This document shows, in pieces, positions 1 to 8,528 of a stretch of DNA of 64,000 nucleotides. The stretch lies in assembly GCA_017744315.1 (NCBI GenBank), contig JAGIBN010000003.1, forward strand, positions 372,001 through 436,000, read 5' to 3'. Within the stretch, counting starts at the first letter, position 1. Every line of letters starts with the position of its first letter. The notes under the pieces are model-generated. The model was not told where the DNA came from, ran no database searches, and saw only the letters and a list, made by a program, of their open reading frames with translations. The translations under genes and the position numbers were made by a program. This DNA comes from Porphyrobacter sp. GTDB taxonomy: Bacteria; Pseudomonadota; Alphaproteobacteria; Sphingomonadales; Sphingomonadaceae.

Positions 1-128
1 GGATCGACCACCTGCTGCTTTCACCGCAGGCGGCAGACCGAATGACGGGCGCGGGCGTCGACAAGGCTTATCGCGGTCGCGAGAAAGCAAGCGACCATGC
101 GCCGGTCTGGGTCGAAATCAGGGACTGA
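1..128 (+). CDS. xthA: exodeoxyribonuclease III, C-terminal fragment (cut by window start)
   Basis: Reading from base 3 gives an open frame that ends at TGA 126-128 and carries the signature end of the ExoIII/AP-endonuclease family: IDHLLLS near the start and SDHAPVWVE near the stop. The SDH motif holds the catalytic Asp-His of this Mg-dependent base-excision-repair nuclease. Only about 41 residues are visible, so the start and the rest of the fold are outside the window. It is too short for the ORF track because its start codon is missing. It is convergent with the SleB-type gene that follows. Confidence 0.8.
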   Translation, partial: IDHLLLSPQAADRMTGAGVDKAYRGREKASDHAPVWVEIRD

Positions 129-154
129 CCGCACTTCCCAGGCGGCCGTCCTGC

Positions 155-811
155 TCAGCGATAGAAGATGTGAGTATCGATGCGCGCAAGCTGCTGCTTG
201 CGGTTGGCCCAGCTCGGCTTCACGTAAGTAGCGTGAAAGAACATCGCGTTGTCGGCCGCGCACGCCCATAAGCCCTGGTGGGCAATCTGAGCGACCGCTT
301 TAGCCTTGCGCCACGCGGCAGAGTTCTCGTCGGCCTGCGGGATGCGACCGCCTCTGACGAACGAAAACTGTGCGCGCTGGGTGATGACCGAGCAATAGTC
401 GCTCGGGTAGATCCCTGACATCGCGCGATTGATGACGACTTTGGCCACGGCCAGCTGACCGTCGAGCGGCTCGCCGCGAGCTTCGAAGTAAACGGCCTCT
501 GCAAGGCACTTCATGTCGGCCGAAAGCTCGGCATCGATCGGCATATCGCCGACGAGTTCCTGGAGCGAAGCAGCCTGGCGGTAGCGCGCAGCAGCCTCTT
601 CACCGAATTCCTGAACGTCGATCGGCTGAGCCGATTCTTCAATTACGAACCGCGGTTCGTCGGCCGCGGACACATCGGTCACGACGGCAACTCCGTCCTG
701 GAGCGGAACGGTTTCTTCCTGGGCCCAGGCCCCCGTGCTGCCGGCGCCAAACATGGCAACAAAACCGGCAATGGCCGTGAGCATCGCTCCGGCCCCAAAA
801 GTCTTCGACAT
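155..811 (-). CDS. SleB-type cell wall hydrolase (Hydrolase_2), secreted
   Basis: The 218-residue protein starts with a clear Sec signal peptide (about residues 1-30, ending AWAQ). A variable linker leads into a C-terminal Hydrolase_2/SleB domain from about residue 100. It shows the family words EAVYFEARGE, with the predicted catalytic Glu, and VINRAMSGIYP. SleB-like proteins are lytic transglycosylases that cut peptidoglycan; in non-sporulating alphaproteobacteria they act as periplasmic wall-remodelling enzymes. ATG start at 811. About 195 bases of non-coding DNA upstream (812-1006) should hold its promoter. The exact substrate is not shown by the sequence. Confidence 0.85.
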   Translation of the reverse strand: MSKTFGAGAMLTAIAGFVAMFGAGSTGAWAQEETVPLQDGVAVVTDVSAADEPRFVIEESAQPIDVQEFGEEAAARYRQAASLQELVGDMPIDAELSADMKCLAEAVYFEARGEPLDGQLAVAKVVINRAMSGIYPSDYCSVITQRAQFSFVRGGRIPQADENSAAWRKAKAVAQIAHQGLWACAADNAMFFHATYVKPSWANRKQQLARIDTHIFYR

Positions 812-1006
812 TAGAACAAAACTTAAGGCGGTGAGTGCCCCGACACAGGCCCGGGAAAGCGATTACGTACGACCCGTACCCCGCGCTCCATCTGCAGCCT
901 GCCGGCCACTCCCCGTCTGCGCGCTGGTTGGCGCGGCATCATGCCGTGCGCTTAACCGCCTACGCTGTGGGAAGTTGGGGGCCAGATAGCCAATCGCGCC
1001 ATGCCA

Positions 1007-1348
1007 TCAACGTGCGGATCCCGCCAAAGCGATGAACCGTTCTCCATCCGCGATGTCCAGTTCGACGATCCAAAGATCATCGTCCTGGCGCTTGCGACGA
1101 TCGCAATAATCCCAAAATTCTTGCGGTTTTTCAAGGTCCTGCAGGCGAGTCTGGGTCCAGGCACGGCTACCGTCGGCCTGTGGCATTCGTTCATATGCTT
1201 TGGCTGGGGCGCTGCTGGCGCAACAAACGACAAGCAAAGTCCCGGCATCGCGTTCGCCTTTTGCGATGACCGTCGCGAAACCACCCGCGGCTTCGACGGA
1301 TCGAATCAACCCGGAAACTTCGACATGAGCAGGAAGCCGCCCCTCCAT
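1007..1348 (-). CDS. DUF1491 family protein
   Basis: I place the start at the ATG at 1348 (MEGRLPAHVEVSG...), giving 113 residues. The ORF-track start at 1468 would add 40 unrelated residues overlapping the thioesterase gene. The sequence matches the DUF1491 pattern: LPAHVEVSGLIR near the N-terminus, a hydrophobic strand (GTLLVVC), and a tryptophan-rich C-terminal half (EFWDYCDRR, DLWIVELDI). DUF1491 proteins are small, soluble and mostly alphaproteobacterial, with no established function. The gene follows the thioesterase by 4 bases on the same strand, so the two are probably co-transcribed with ptsN. Confidence 0.75.
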   Translation of the reverse strand: MEGRLPAHVEVSGLIRSVEAAGGFATVIAKGERDAGTLLVVCCASSAPAKAYERMPQADGSRAWTQTRLQDLEKPQEFWDYCDRRKRQDDDLWIVELDIADGERFIALAGSAR

Positions 1349-1352
1349 CGAA

Positions 1353-1847
1353 TCACCTTCTGGCCCGATATCCGGGCAGACTCGACAGCGGAATGTGCGA
1401 TCGCATGAAGGTTCCAGTGCCGCGGCCGATCTCTTCACCTTCTGAATCGGTGAGATGGGCATCGGCAATGAACACCCGCCGTCGACCGCTCACCCACCGC
1501 CCTTCGGCGATCACTTCTCCGCCACGGACCGGCTTGGTGAAGAGCAGGTTGAAGCCAGTCGTGAGAAGGAACCGGTCGGTGACCATCGAATTCGCCGCGT
1601 AGAACGCGGCGTCATCCAGCATCTTGAAGTAGATCGTCCCATGCGCCGCCCCGGCAGCGTGGAAATGCTGCTCGTCGACCGTGAAGCGAATCCGCGAATG
1701 GCCTTCGCCGAGGATTTCCAGCCGGGATTCGAACAGCCGGTTCACCGGCGCTGCGGCATAGAGCGATTCGAGCGCGCGATAGTGGACGTCGGCGCCGCTG
1801 GCTCCGGCTATGTCGGGCACGTCAGGCGGCGTCGCGGTCCGTGGCAT
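1353..1847 (-). CDS. PaaI-family hotdog thioesterase
   Basis: The 164-residue protein looks like a single hotdog domain of the PaaI/YbgC-like acyl-CoA thioesterase group. It has the central helix segment AAGAAHGTIYFKMLDDAAFYAANS, the usual G-x(0-1)-H-G catalytic neighbourhood, and later strands FNLLFTKPVRGGEVIAEGRW. Such enzymes hydrolyse acyl- or aryl-CoA esters in the cytoplasm; the substrate here is unknown. The ATG at 1847 lies 26 bases inside the 3' end of ptsN, which suggests translational coupling. Downstream comes DUF1491 after 4 bases. Confidence 0.75.
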   Translation of the reverse strand: MPRTATPPDVPDIAGASGADVHYRALESLYAAAPVNRLFESRLEILGEGHSRIRFTVDEQHFHAAGAAHGTIYFKMLDDAAFYAANSMVTDRFLLTTGFNLLFTKPVRGGEVIAEGRWVSGRRRVFIADAHLTDSEGEEIGRGTGTFMRSHIPLSSLPGYRARR

Positions 1848-2283
1848 TGGTCAACAAGCCATAGAGCGCTTCCTCGTCGGGCGCGTCGCTCAGAGCCTCG
1901 TGAACCCGCTCGTCACGCATCAGGCGCGAGATTGCGGCAAGGGCGTGAAGGTGCGTCGCGCCGCTATTTTCCGGCGACAGCAAGCCGATGACGAGATCGA
2001 CGGGCAGGCCGTCTGCCGAGGCGAAATCCGCCGGGTGGCGTAGTTTCAGCAGCGCCGCAACCGGACGGGTGACGCCAGGAAAGCGTGCATGCGGAATCGC
2101 CACGCCGCGGCCAAAGCCGGTGCTGCCGAGCTTTTCGCGCTCATCGAGATGCTCCAGCACCTGGTCGGCATCTAGGCCCCAGCTGCGGGCAAATACCGCG
2201 CTCAACTGTTCGAGAATCGACTGCTTGTCGGCAGCGTTGACGAACGCGATCGCTTCGGGCTTGATCGAAAACAAGGGACTCAT
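1822..2283 (-). CDS. ptsN: PtsN, nitrogen-PTS EIIA component
   Basis: PTS EIIA type-2 domain protein. I prefer the ATG at 2283 (MSPLFSIKPEAI, 153 residues) over the ORF-track start seven codons upstream. The phosphorylatable histidine sits in GRGVAIPHAR, residue 65 from the chosen start. In the nitrogen PTS, phosphate passes from EINtr through NPr to PtsN, which signals nitrogen and carbon state and affects potassium transport. hpf is immediately upstream, as in many proteobacteria, but the usual rpoN gene is not next to it here. Confidence 0.9.
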   Translation of the reverse strand: MSPLFSIKPEAIAFVNAADKQSILEQLSAVFARSWGLDADQVLEHLDEREKLGSTGFGRGVAIPHARFPGVTRPVAALLKLRHPADFASADGLPVDLVIGLLSPENSGATHLHALAAISRLMRDERVHEALSDAPDEEALYGLLTNATDRDAA

Positions 2284-2412
2284 GTCTCGGCTTCTCTGGC
2301 TCACATTCTGATTCGCGCCGCTTTGCGCGAGGTTGACCCCCGCGCATATCCACTTGATTTCAAGAAGAAATAGGGCAGCGTCTTCGGCCTTTCCTTAGGT
2401 CTTAGGCCGGGT

Positions 2413-2976
2413 TCAGGAAGGCTCGACCCAACCGATCGAACCGTCATTCCGGCGGTACACCATATTATGCCGCCCCGTTCCAGCATTTTTGAAGAACAGA
2501 GCGTTGGTGTGTCTCAAATCGAGAAGCATGACCGCGTCAGAAACGCTGACTTCGGGTATATCTACGCGAGTTTCTGCGATGACGGGCGGCGCGTCCGTAA
2601 CTTCCTCCGCTTCCGGTTCTTCAGCAGCGAAAATCGTGTAGGCGGCTTCTTCGGCCAGAGCGGCATGAGTGGCTTGTTCGTGCCGATCTTTCAGGCGCCG
2701 CTTATAACGTCGGAGCTGTTTCTCGACCTTTTCGGCCGCCTGATCGAACGCCAGGTGCGCGTCCTGCGCTTGGCCATGGCTCTTGAGGATCAGGCCCTGA
2801 TTGGCGTGAAGAACGATGTCGCAGGCAAAGGCTCCGGCGGGAGCCTTTCCGAAAGTGACCGTCGATGAAAGTGCGCGCTCAAAGTACTTTTGGCTGATCG
2901 CTACGAGTCTGTCCGAAGCGTGATCTTGAAGAGCCGAGCCGGTATCCATCTGATGGCCGGACACCCGAATGTCCAT
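2413..2976 (-). CDS. hpf: long-form ribosome hibernation promoting factor HPF
   Basis: The 187-residue protein has an N-terminal RaiA/HPF domain (about 1-105; starts MDIRVSGHQMD, ends in the basic helix QLRRYKRRLKDRH). An acidic linker follows, then the C-terminal dimerisation domain of long-form HPF (DLRHTNALFFKNAG, NMVYRRNDGSIGWVEP). Long HPF dimerises inactive 70S ribosomes into 100S particles in stationary phase. A 129-base gap separates it from ptsN downstream. The usual upstream neighbour rpoN is replaced by dnaQ. Confidence 0.95.
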   Translation of the reverse strand: MDIRVSGHQMDTGSALQDHASDRLVAISQKYFERALSSTVTFGKAPAGAFACDIVLHANQGLILKSHGQAQDAHLAFDQAAEKVEKQLRRYKRRLKDRHEQATHAALAEEAAYTIFAAEEPEAEEVTDAPPVIAETRVDIPEVSVSDAVMLLDLRHTNALFFKNAGTGRHNMVYRRNDGSIGWVEPS

Positions 2977-3033
2977 GAGTGGGGAACTCCTACTGGTTTT
3001 CGTACCTGGCCGGACAATGAGGAGACTCTAGAA

Positions 3034-3717
3034 TCAACCCGTCCAGCCCACTGAGTCAAACGATTCCAGAAAGGCTTTGTGCCGGGCGAGCTCTTCAACA
3101 CTGGCAAAATGAGGCCGCGCCGGGCGGAATTCGCGTTGGCGGGGGCGGAAAGTGGAGACTTCCACTACCGTTGTCGCCGCCTCGGCCGCCAGGGCCAGGC
3201 CGATCTGACGTCCGCCGGTGAGCTCGACATAGACTTGTGCCAGCAGTTCCGCGTCGAGCAAGGCGCCGTGCATCACGCGGTGGCTGCGATCGACGCCGTA
3301 GCGGGAACACAAGGCGTCGAGCGAATGCTTGGCACCGGGATGGCGACGGCGCGCGATCGCCAGCGTGTCGATCATGCGATCGAGCCCGACATCCGGGTGG
3401 CCACAAACGCCAAGCTCGTAGTTGAGAAAGCCGAAATCGAACTGAGCGTTGTGCGCCACAAGCGGAGAATCGCCGAGAAAGTCGAGCAGTTCGACGACAT
3501 GTTCGCGGAACCGCTTCTTGTCGGACAGGAACGAATCCGACAGCCCATGCACCTGCTCAGCGGCAAGCGGCATCGAGCGATCCGGATTGAAATAGGCGTG
3601 GAAGGTGCGGCCGGTCGCCACGCGGTTGACCAGTTCGATGCAACCGATTTCTACCATCCGGTCGCCGCTTTGAGGGTCGAGCCCGGTGGTTTCGGTGTCG
3701 AACACGATTTCGCGCAT
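3034..3717 (-). CDS. dnaQ: DNA polymerase III epsilon subunit (3'-5' proofreading exonuclease)
   Basis: The 227-residue DEDDh exonuclease shows all three Exo motifs: FDTETTGLD at the N-terminus (metal-binding Asp and Glu), HNAQFDFGFL (ExoII) and HRVMHGALLDAELLAQVY (ExoIII with the general-base His and last Asp). It proofreads for the replicative polymerase. A short C-terminal tail (about 175-227) would bind the alpha subunit. It sits in the minus-strand chain coaE-dnaQ on the left of the predicted origin, an arrangement common in alphaproteobacteria. Confidence 0.95.
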   Translation of the reverse strand: MREIVFDTETTGLDPQSGDRMVEIGCIELVNRVATGRTFHAYFNPDRSMPLAAEQVHGLSDSFLSDKKRFREHVVELLDFLGDSPLVAHNAQFDFGFLNYELGVCGHPDVGLDRMIDTLAIARRRHPGAKHSLDALCSRYGVDRSHRVMHGALLDAELLAQVYVELTGGRQIGLALAAEAATTVVEVSTFRPRQREFRPARPHFASVEELARHKAFLESFDSVGWTG

Positions 3718-3764
3718 GACAGGGTTATCGGGACTCGGTCCGCACCTGACAAGTGCGGCGCGGG

Positions 3765-4355
3765 TCAGCTCGTGAGCTTGTCCACCAGCCGCGCGACCGC
3801 AGCGCGAGTCTCGCCGAGCGGAGTGCCGGTATCGATCACGTGGCCTGCCCGGGCTCGCTTCTCGGCGTCCGGCATTTGCAGCGACAGGATCTGGGCAAAG
3901 CGCTCGGCGGTCATGCCGGGTCTGGCGAGGACGCGGGATCGCTGGACGTCCGCCGGGGCGGAAACCACGGCCACGGAATCGACTTCCTCCACCCCCCCTT
4001 TTTCGAACAGCAGGGGAATGTCGAACACCACCAGGGGCTGACTGGCGTGCTCAAGCAGGAAGGCCGTGCGTGCATCGCGGACAGCTGGGTGGACGATCGC
4101 TTCAAGTCGGGCGAGGGCGGTGGGATTTCCGAAGACTTCAGCACCGAGCCGCTCGCGGTCCACGCCCTGAGGGCCAGTGGTACCGGCGAAGGCCACTTCG
4201 ATCGGCGCTACAAGCGCGCCGCCCGGCCCCTGCAGGCGGCGTACAATGGCATCGGCATCAAATACCGGGACGCCCAATGCCTCAAACATCGCCGCGACCG
4301 TCGACTTGCCCATCCCGATCGAGCCGGTGAGCCCGAGGATGAACGGCCGAGTCAT
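3765..4355 (-). CDS. coaE: dephospho-CoA kinase
   Basis: The 196-residue P-loop kinase catalyses the last step of coenzyme A synthesis. The Walker A motif GSIGMGKST is at residues 11-19, followed by the CoaE-specific VFDADAIV. FDIPLLFEKGGVE is the usual substrate-lid region. Its ATG (4355) overlaps the aroE stop by four bases (ATGA), so the two genes are translationally coupled. Confidence 0.95.
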   Translation of the reverse strand: MTRPFILGLTGSIGMGKSTVAAMFEALGVPVFDADAIVRRLQGPGGALVAPIEVAFAGTTGPQGVDRERLGAEVFGNPTALARLEAIVHPAVRDARTAFLLEHASQPLVVFDIPLLFEKGGVEEVDSVAVVSAPADVQRSRVLARPGMTAERFAQILSLQMPDAEKRARAGHVIDTGTPLGETRAAVARLVDKLTS

Positions 4356-5209
4356 GCGGTGAGCAGAGCTCGCAAATCGCGATCGGCGTCGCGCGGCGGG
4401 GTCTGGCCGAAGAACTTCTCGAACGCCACTGCGGCCTGGCCGATCAGCATCGAAAGCCCGTCAACCGTGCGAAGTCCCGCGGCCCGCGCCTGTTGGAGCA
4501 GGGGCGTATCAACAGGGTGAGTCACTATGTCGTAAACCACGCTTCCCGGCGGGGCGTGGCTGAAGTCGAAGGCGAGCGGCGGTTGACCAGCCATGCCGAG
4601 CGGGCTTGCGTTGACGATCACGTCGAAGCAGCCGGCTCGATCGTCGAACGCAAAGTCGGTCGGATCGGCGAAATGGGCGATGTCGACCTCGTGATGTTCG
4701 CCGCCAGGATCAAGCTCATCGAGCAGCGCCCGAGCCTTGGCCGGATCGCGCCCGGCAAGGACGATAACGACATTCTCCGCCGCCAGCGCCGCGACAATCG
4801 CCCGCGCCGCGCCGCCGGTGCCGAGCACCCGCGCCATGCGAAACAAGTGCTCGCGGTTGAGAAGGGGGCGCAGCGGTTCGACGAAACCGTCGGCGTCAGT
4901 GTTGTACCCGGTCAGCGTGCCATCAGCTTCGTGAACGATCGTGTTCACTGCGCCGATCCGCTCGGCCAGCGGATCGAGCCGATCGAGGTAAGCCATCACC
5001 GCCTGTTTGTGGGGCATGGTAACGTTGCACCCGCGCCAGTCGGGATCCGCGCGCCGCTCGCCCAGATAGGATTGAACTTCATCCGCGCGAACGTGGCAGG
5101 CCCGGTACTCAGCATCGATTCCAAGTTTGCCGAGCCAGAACCCATGGATCGCCGGAGACTTCGACTGCGCAATCGGATCGCCGATTACCTCAGCGTAAGG
5201 ACTGCTCAC
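4352..5209 (-). CDS. aroE: shikimate dehydrogenase
   Basis: I place the start at a GTG at 5209, overlapping the Maf stop codon (GTGA). It gives 285 residues beginning [12 protein letters not shown]. The ORF-track start is 51 codons too far upstream and lies inside maf. Motifs: SKSPAIH for shikimate binding, NVTMPHKQ with the catalytic lysine, NTDADG, and the NADP-binding [10 protein letters not shown]. It reduces 3-dehydroshikimate in aromatic amino acid synthesis. The chain maf-aroE-coaE-dnaQ is tightly packed with overlapping starts. Confidence 0.92.
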   Translation of the reverse strand: MSSPYAEVIGDPIAQSKSPAIHGFWLGKLGIDAEYRACHVRADEVQSYLGERRADPDWRGCNVTMPHKQAVMAYLDRLDPLAERIGAVNTIVHEADGTLTGYNTDADGFVEPLRPLLNREHLFRMARVLGTGGAARAIVAALAAENVVIVLAGRDPAKARALLDELDPGGEHHEVDIAHFADPTDFAFDDRAGCFDVIVNASPLGMAGQPPLAFDFSHAPPGSVVYDIVTHPVDTPLLQQARAAGLRTVDGLSMLIGQAAVAFEKFFGQTPPRDADRDLRALLTA

Positions 5210-5790
5210 GCCGGCAGTTCCGCCATCTCCCGCAAGGCGCCAAGAACCGGAAGGAGCGGCATGCCGAGGACGGTGAAGTGATCGCCCTCGATGCTTTCGA
5301 ATAACTGCACACCGAGCGCCTCGATGCGGAAGACGCCGACGCATTGCCCGACTTCGGGCCATTCGGCCGTCAGGTACTTGTCGATGAAGTCCTCCGACAG
5401 CTCACGAACCTTGAGCGTCGCGACCGCGACATGGCGCCAGACGACGACATTGTTGATCGCCAGTGCCGCAGCGGAATGAAGCTGCATCGTCCGACCGGAG
5501 AAGAACCGCAAATGCTCGGCCGCTTGCACGCGGCTGGTTGGCTTGCTGAACCGCCGCCCGTCGACAGTGAGCACGGAATCGCTCCCGAGAACCGGCCGGC
5601 CATTCCCTTCGACCGACAGCGCCTTGGCTTCTGCCAGGGCCAGCGCGATCTCCGCACCCCCGGCGTTTTCCATCCCGGCTTCGAGCGAGCGCTCGTCGAT
5701 CGCCGCAGGCCGTACTTCGAACTCGACGCCGGCGGCGCCAAGCATCGCCCGGCGCGAGGCACTCTTCGAAGCGAGAACAATTCCAGTCAT
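5206..5790 (-). CDS. maf: Maf-family nucleoside triphosphate pyrophosphatase
   Basis: Starting at the ATG at 5790 ([14 protein letters not shown]), the protein is 194 residues. The N-terminal LASKSASRR word and VLGSDSVL with its conserved Asp mark the Maf/YceF family. These enzymes hydrolyse non-canonical or modified nucleotides (m7GTP, dTTP/UTP) in a house-cleaning role. The start lies inside the 3' end of the upstream ppsR frame by a few residues only if a longer ORF is used; with 5790 there is a 10-base gap. It overlaps the aroE start. Confidence 0.9.
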   Translation of the reverse strand: MTGIVLASKSASRRAMLGAAGVEFEVRPAAIDERSLEAGMENAGGAEIALALAEAKALSVEGNGRPVLGSDSVLTVDGRRFSKPTSRVQAAEHLRFFSGRTMQLHSAAALAINNVVVWRHVAVATLKVRELSEDFIDKYLTAEWPEVGQCVGVFRIEALGVQLFESIEGDHFTVLGMPLLPVLGALREMAELPA

Positions 5791-5800
5791 ATCGACCCAC

Positions 5801-6658
5801 TCATATCGGCCCACTCACGGGCTTGGTGCCAGCTCCGGCTATTCCGGCCTTTGCCCGGCGTTCATTGAACAGCTTAATCACGGCCGCTGCGGTTTCTTCG
5901 ATCGAACGGCGAGTGACGTCAATTACCGGCCACCCATTATCGGCGAACATGCGCCGGGCAAATGCCACTTCGCGCTCGACCCGCTCTTCATCCACATATG
6001 CCGTCTCGGTCTTCTCATTGAGCGAGAGCAGGCGATTGCGGCGGATCTCGACCAATCGACGTGGGGCGGTCGTCAGGCCGACCACCATCGGATGCCGCAG
6101 CTGAAACAGCGACGCGGGCGGCGGACTTTCCACCACAAGCGGGATGTTGGCCACCTTGAAGCCACGGTTGGCGAGGTAGATGCTCGTCGGCGTCTTCGAG
6201 CTGCGCGACACGCCGGCAAGGACGATGTCGGCTTCTTCCCAATCTTCCGACGCGATCCCATCGTCATGGGCGATGGTGAACTGGATCGCGTCGACGCGGG
6301 CGAAATAGGCATCGTCCATCATGTGCTGACGGCCGGGACGACCCTTGGCTTCCTCGCCCAGGCGATCCTCAAGTGCGGCCGTCACCGTATCGAGCGGCGC
6401 GACATGTGGAAGGCCGAGCGCGCGGCACCGTTCTTCCAGCCGCCGGCGCGTATCGTCGTTGACCAGAGTATAGAGCACCAGACCCGGATGCGTGGACAGT
6501 TCCTCGACGATCCGATCGAGATGCTGCATCGAACGCACCATCGGCCAGAAGTGACGGATCACCTCCGCATCGTCGAACTGCGCCAGCGCGGCATTGGTGA
6601 TCATCTCGAGCGTCTCGCCGGTCGAGTCCGAGAGCAGATGAAGATGGAGTAGGGTCAT
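5801..6658 (-). CDS. ppsR: PpsR, pyruvate,water dikinase regulatory protein (DUF299)
   Basis: The ATG at 6658 ([19 protein letters not shown]) gives 285 residues, the normal family size; the ORF-track start adds 33 spurious residues. DUF299 proteins are bifunctional ADP-dependent kinase/phosphotransferases that switch PEP synthase or PPDK off and on. The P-loop-like [15 protein letters not shown] is present. It is the first gene left of the predicted origin. Its divergent position against hemE matches the Caulobacter origin context. Confidence 0.92.
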   Translation of the reverse strand: MTLLHLHLLSDSTGETLEMITNAALAQFDDAEVIRHFWPMVRSMQHLDRIVEELSTHPGLVLYTLVNDDTRRRLEERCRALGLPHVAPLDTVTAALEDRLGEEAKGRPGRQHMMDDAYFARVDAIQFTIAHDDGIASEDWEEADIVLAGVSRSSKTPTSIYLANRGFKVANIPLVVESPPPASLFQLRHPMVVGLTTAPRRLVEIRRNRLLSLNEKTETAYVDEERVEREVAFARRMFADNGWPVIDVTRRSIEETAAAVIKLFNERRAKAGIAGAGTKPVSGPI

Positions 6659-6889
6659 GTGGACAAGTCCCGGCATAAACCACGGGAGGGACCTCCGGAC
6701 AAGTTCGGGACGGGATTCCACCCCCATTACCCGCTGATTCGGCCACGCCTGCTTCAACAGGCTGTGGGATCTATCGACAGGCTGGGGATAGCGTGGAGAA
6801 CCAAACCTTGACGCGGAGCTCTGCGGATTCGCCCCGGTCCCAAACCCTGTTCAACTCGGGATAAATCGGGCAAGGGGCGGCCATCCCCG

Positions 6890-6898
6890 ATATCCACA
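6890..6898 (+). promoter_or_regulatory. DnaA box candidate
   Basis: ATATCCACA differs from the DnaA consensus TTATCCACA at the first base only. It sits about 20 bases from the AT-rich tract of the predicted origin, the usual spacing for a box next to an unwinding element. Confidence 0.6.
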
Positions 6899-6915
6899 GG
6901 GCCAACAGAGTCCTG

Positions 6916-6945
6916 AATCCTATTTAAATCTATATATTTATTGGA
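6916..6945. other. AT-rich putative DNA unwinding element
   Basis: The run AATCCTATTTAAATCTATAT and its continuation is by far the most AT-rich stretch in this otherwise GC-rich neighbourhood. It lies beside the best DnaA box and just before hemE. The same tract may also supply the -10 region of hemE. Confidence 0.5.
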
Positions 6946-6958
6946 TTGGACCTCTCGA

Positions 6959-7984
6959 ATGCCTGGCCTTCTGCTCGATACCTTGCGCGGACAATCCGGC
7001 TCCCAGCGGCCGGTTTGGCTCATGCGCCAGGCCGGGCGTTACCTGCCTGAATATCGCGCGTTGAGGGCCGAAAAGGGCGGCTTCCTCGAGCTGGTGAATG
7101 ACAGCGAAGCGGCAGCGGAAGTGACGATACAGCCGATCCGCCGCTTCGGGTTCGACGGGGCGATCCTGTTTTCCGACATTCTCGTGATTCCGCACGCGCT
7201 GGGGCAGAACCTTGCGTTCCTGGCGGGCGAGGGGCCGCACCTCTCGCCGCGGCTGGTCGATGCCACGCTCGCTTCGCTGACCGCAGCGCCGGAGCGGCTC
7301 GACCCGATCTACCGCACCGTTCGGCTGGTGCGGGAGCAGTTGGGACCCGAGACCACCCTGCTAGGCTTCGCAGGAAGCCCGTGGACGGTCGCTACGTACA
7401 TGATCGCGGGTGAAGGTAGCCGGGACCAGCAAGCCTCACGGACTCTCGCTTACAGCGATCCTGAGGCGCTCCAAGCGATCCTCGATGCGATCGTGGTTGC
7501 TAGTGTCGAATACCTGTCCGGTCAGATCGAGGCTGGAGCTGAAGCCGTCCAGTTGTTCGACAGCTGGGCCGGCAGCCTGGCTCCCACAGAGTTCGAGCGC
7601 TGGGTCATCGCGCCCAATGCGGCGATCGTGGCGGAAATCCATCGGCGCCATCCGGGCGTGCCAGTCATTGGTTTTCCCAAGGGTGCCGGTGAAAAATTGC
7701 CGGCTTATGCGCGGGAAACGGGAGTCGACGCTCTTGGGCTCGACGAGACGATCGATCCGCTGTGGGCCGACAAGGTTCTTCCCGCGGGCCTGCCGGTGCA
7801 GGGCAATCTCGATCCGCTGCAATTGTTGGCCGGCGGTGCTGGACTGGAGACCGCGGCAATCCGCGTGCTCGAGGCTTTCGCGGGTCGCCCTCACGTGTTC
7901 AATCTCGGCCACGGGATCGACAAGGAAACACCGATCGCCCACGTCGAACGACTGCTGTCGACCGTCCGCAACTGGAAGGGGTGA
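6959..7984 (+). CDS. hemE: uroporphyrinogen decarboxylase
   Basis: HemE converts uroporphyrinogen III to coproporphyrinogen III in haem synthesis. The family signature RPVWLMRQAGRYLPEYR is near the N-terminus. ILFSDILVIPHALG and GFAGSPWTVATYM follow, and the C-terminal VFNLGHGI word is present. I use the ATG at 6959 (341 residues). A second ATG at 6941 would add six residues and lies inside the AT-rich tract, so it cannot be excluded. hemJ and rho follow on the same strand. Confidence 0.95.
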   Translation: MPGLLLDTLRGQSGSQRPVWLMRQAGRYLPEYRALRAEKGGFLELVNDSEAAAEVTIQPIRRFGFDGAILFSDILVIPHALGQNLAFLAGEGPHLSPRLVDATLASLTAAPERLDPIYRTVRLVREQLGPETTLLGFAGSPWTVATYMIAGEGSRDQQASRTLAYSDPEALQAILDAIVVASVEYLSGQIEAGAEAVQLFDSWAGSLAPTEFERWVIAPNAAIVAEIHRRHPGVPVIGFPKGAGEKLPAYARETGVDALGLDETIDPLWADKVLPAGLPVQGNLDPLQLLAGGAGLETAAIRVLEAFAGRPHVFNLGHGIDKETPIAHVERLLSTVRNWKG

Positions 7985-8015
7985 CGGGCGGCTTTCCCGA
8001 CAGTAGATCAAACCC

Positions 8016-8459
8016 ATGCATGATACGCTCGCAACGCTGTACTACTGGCTCAAGGCCGGCCACATCATCTTCGTGATCTTCTGGATGGCCGGGCTGTTCA
8101 TGCTTCCGCGGCTATTCGTCTATCACCAGGAGGCCGCGCCGGATTCGCCTGAGAACGCAGTGTGGATCGATCGCGAGCGAAAGCTGCTCAAGATTATCCT
8201 CATGCCTTCGATCGTGGTCGTGTGGGTGCTGGGAATTCTTCTCGCTTACGCTTCGGGCGCCTGGAGCCAGGGCTGGTTTCACGCGAAGCTACTGCTGGTG
8301 CTCGGCCTGTCGGCCTATCACGGCTACTTGAGCGCTTATGCCGGCAAGTTGGCGCGTGGAGAGCGGACCCTGACCGGCAAACAGCTGCGCCTGCTCAACG
8401 AAGTCCCGGGGATCGCCGTGGCGCTGATCGTGATCCTCGTCATCATCAAGCCGTTCTGA
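8016..8459 (+). CDS. hemJ: HemJ, protoporphyrinogen IX oxidase
   Basis: The 147-residue integral membrane protein has four predicted transmembrane segments. The N-terminal helix carries WLKAGHIIFVIFWMAGLFMLPR, with the histidine conserved in HemJ, and VYHQEA follows. HemJ oxidises protoporphyrinogen IX to protoporphyrin IX and replaces HemG/HemY in most alphaproteobacteria. It sits 31 bases after hemE, so two haem genes are adjacent. Confidence 0.92.
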   Translation: MHDTLATLYYWLKAGHIIFVIFWMAGLFMLPRLFVYHQEAAPDSPENAVWIDRERKLLKIILMPSIVVVWVLGILLAYASGAWSQGWFHAKLLLVLGLSAYHGYLSAYAGKLARGERTLTGKQLRLLNEVPGIAVALIVILVIIKPF

Positions 8460-8499
8460 TAAAACGCGACGAGCGGTTCACCGCACTCGCTGCTATGAA

Positions 8500-8528
8500 T
8501 TGACGGCTTAGCGGCGAATCCATATTTG
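8500..8528 (+). promoter_or_regulatory. sigma-70-like promoter candidate for rho
   Basis: TTGACG (8500-8505), a 17-base spacer, then TATTTG (8523-8528), in the 167-base gap between hemJ and rho. If used, it leaves about 90 bases of leader before the rho ATG. rho leaders are commonly used for autoregulation. Based on hexamer match and spacing only. Confidence 0.4.

Larger units (their letters stand above)
6659..6958. other. oriC: predicted chromosomal replication origin (oriC) between ppsR and hemE
   Basis: A 300-base non-coding gap between divergent ppsR and hemE. It holds a near-consensus DnaA box ATATCCACA at 6890-6898. Weaker two-mismatch candidates are at 6771-6779 (+), 6783-6791 (-) and 6856-6864 (-). 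An AT-rich tract suited to unwinding lies at about 6916-6945 (TATTTAAATCTATATATTTA). Four GANTC sites (6714, 6736, 6826, 6915) are present. The hemE-side location is the known origin site in Caulobacter and several other alphaproteobacteria. Gene orientation flips outward here and parS/parAB lie nearby. Origin function is inferred, not shown. Confidence 0.72.

Noticed and set aside
3079-4041. 320-residue plus-strand ORF across dnaQ and coaE
   Set aside because: Spans two well-supported minus-strand genes and shows no family features.
6763-6771. TGTGGGATC as a minus-strand DnaA box
   Set aside because: It differs from the consensus at four positions, so I did not list it as a box.
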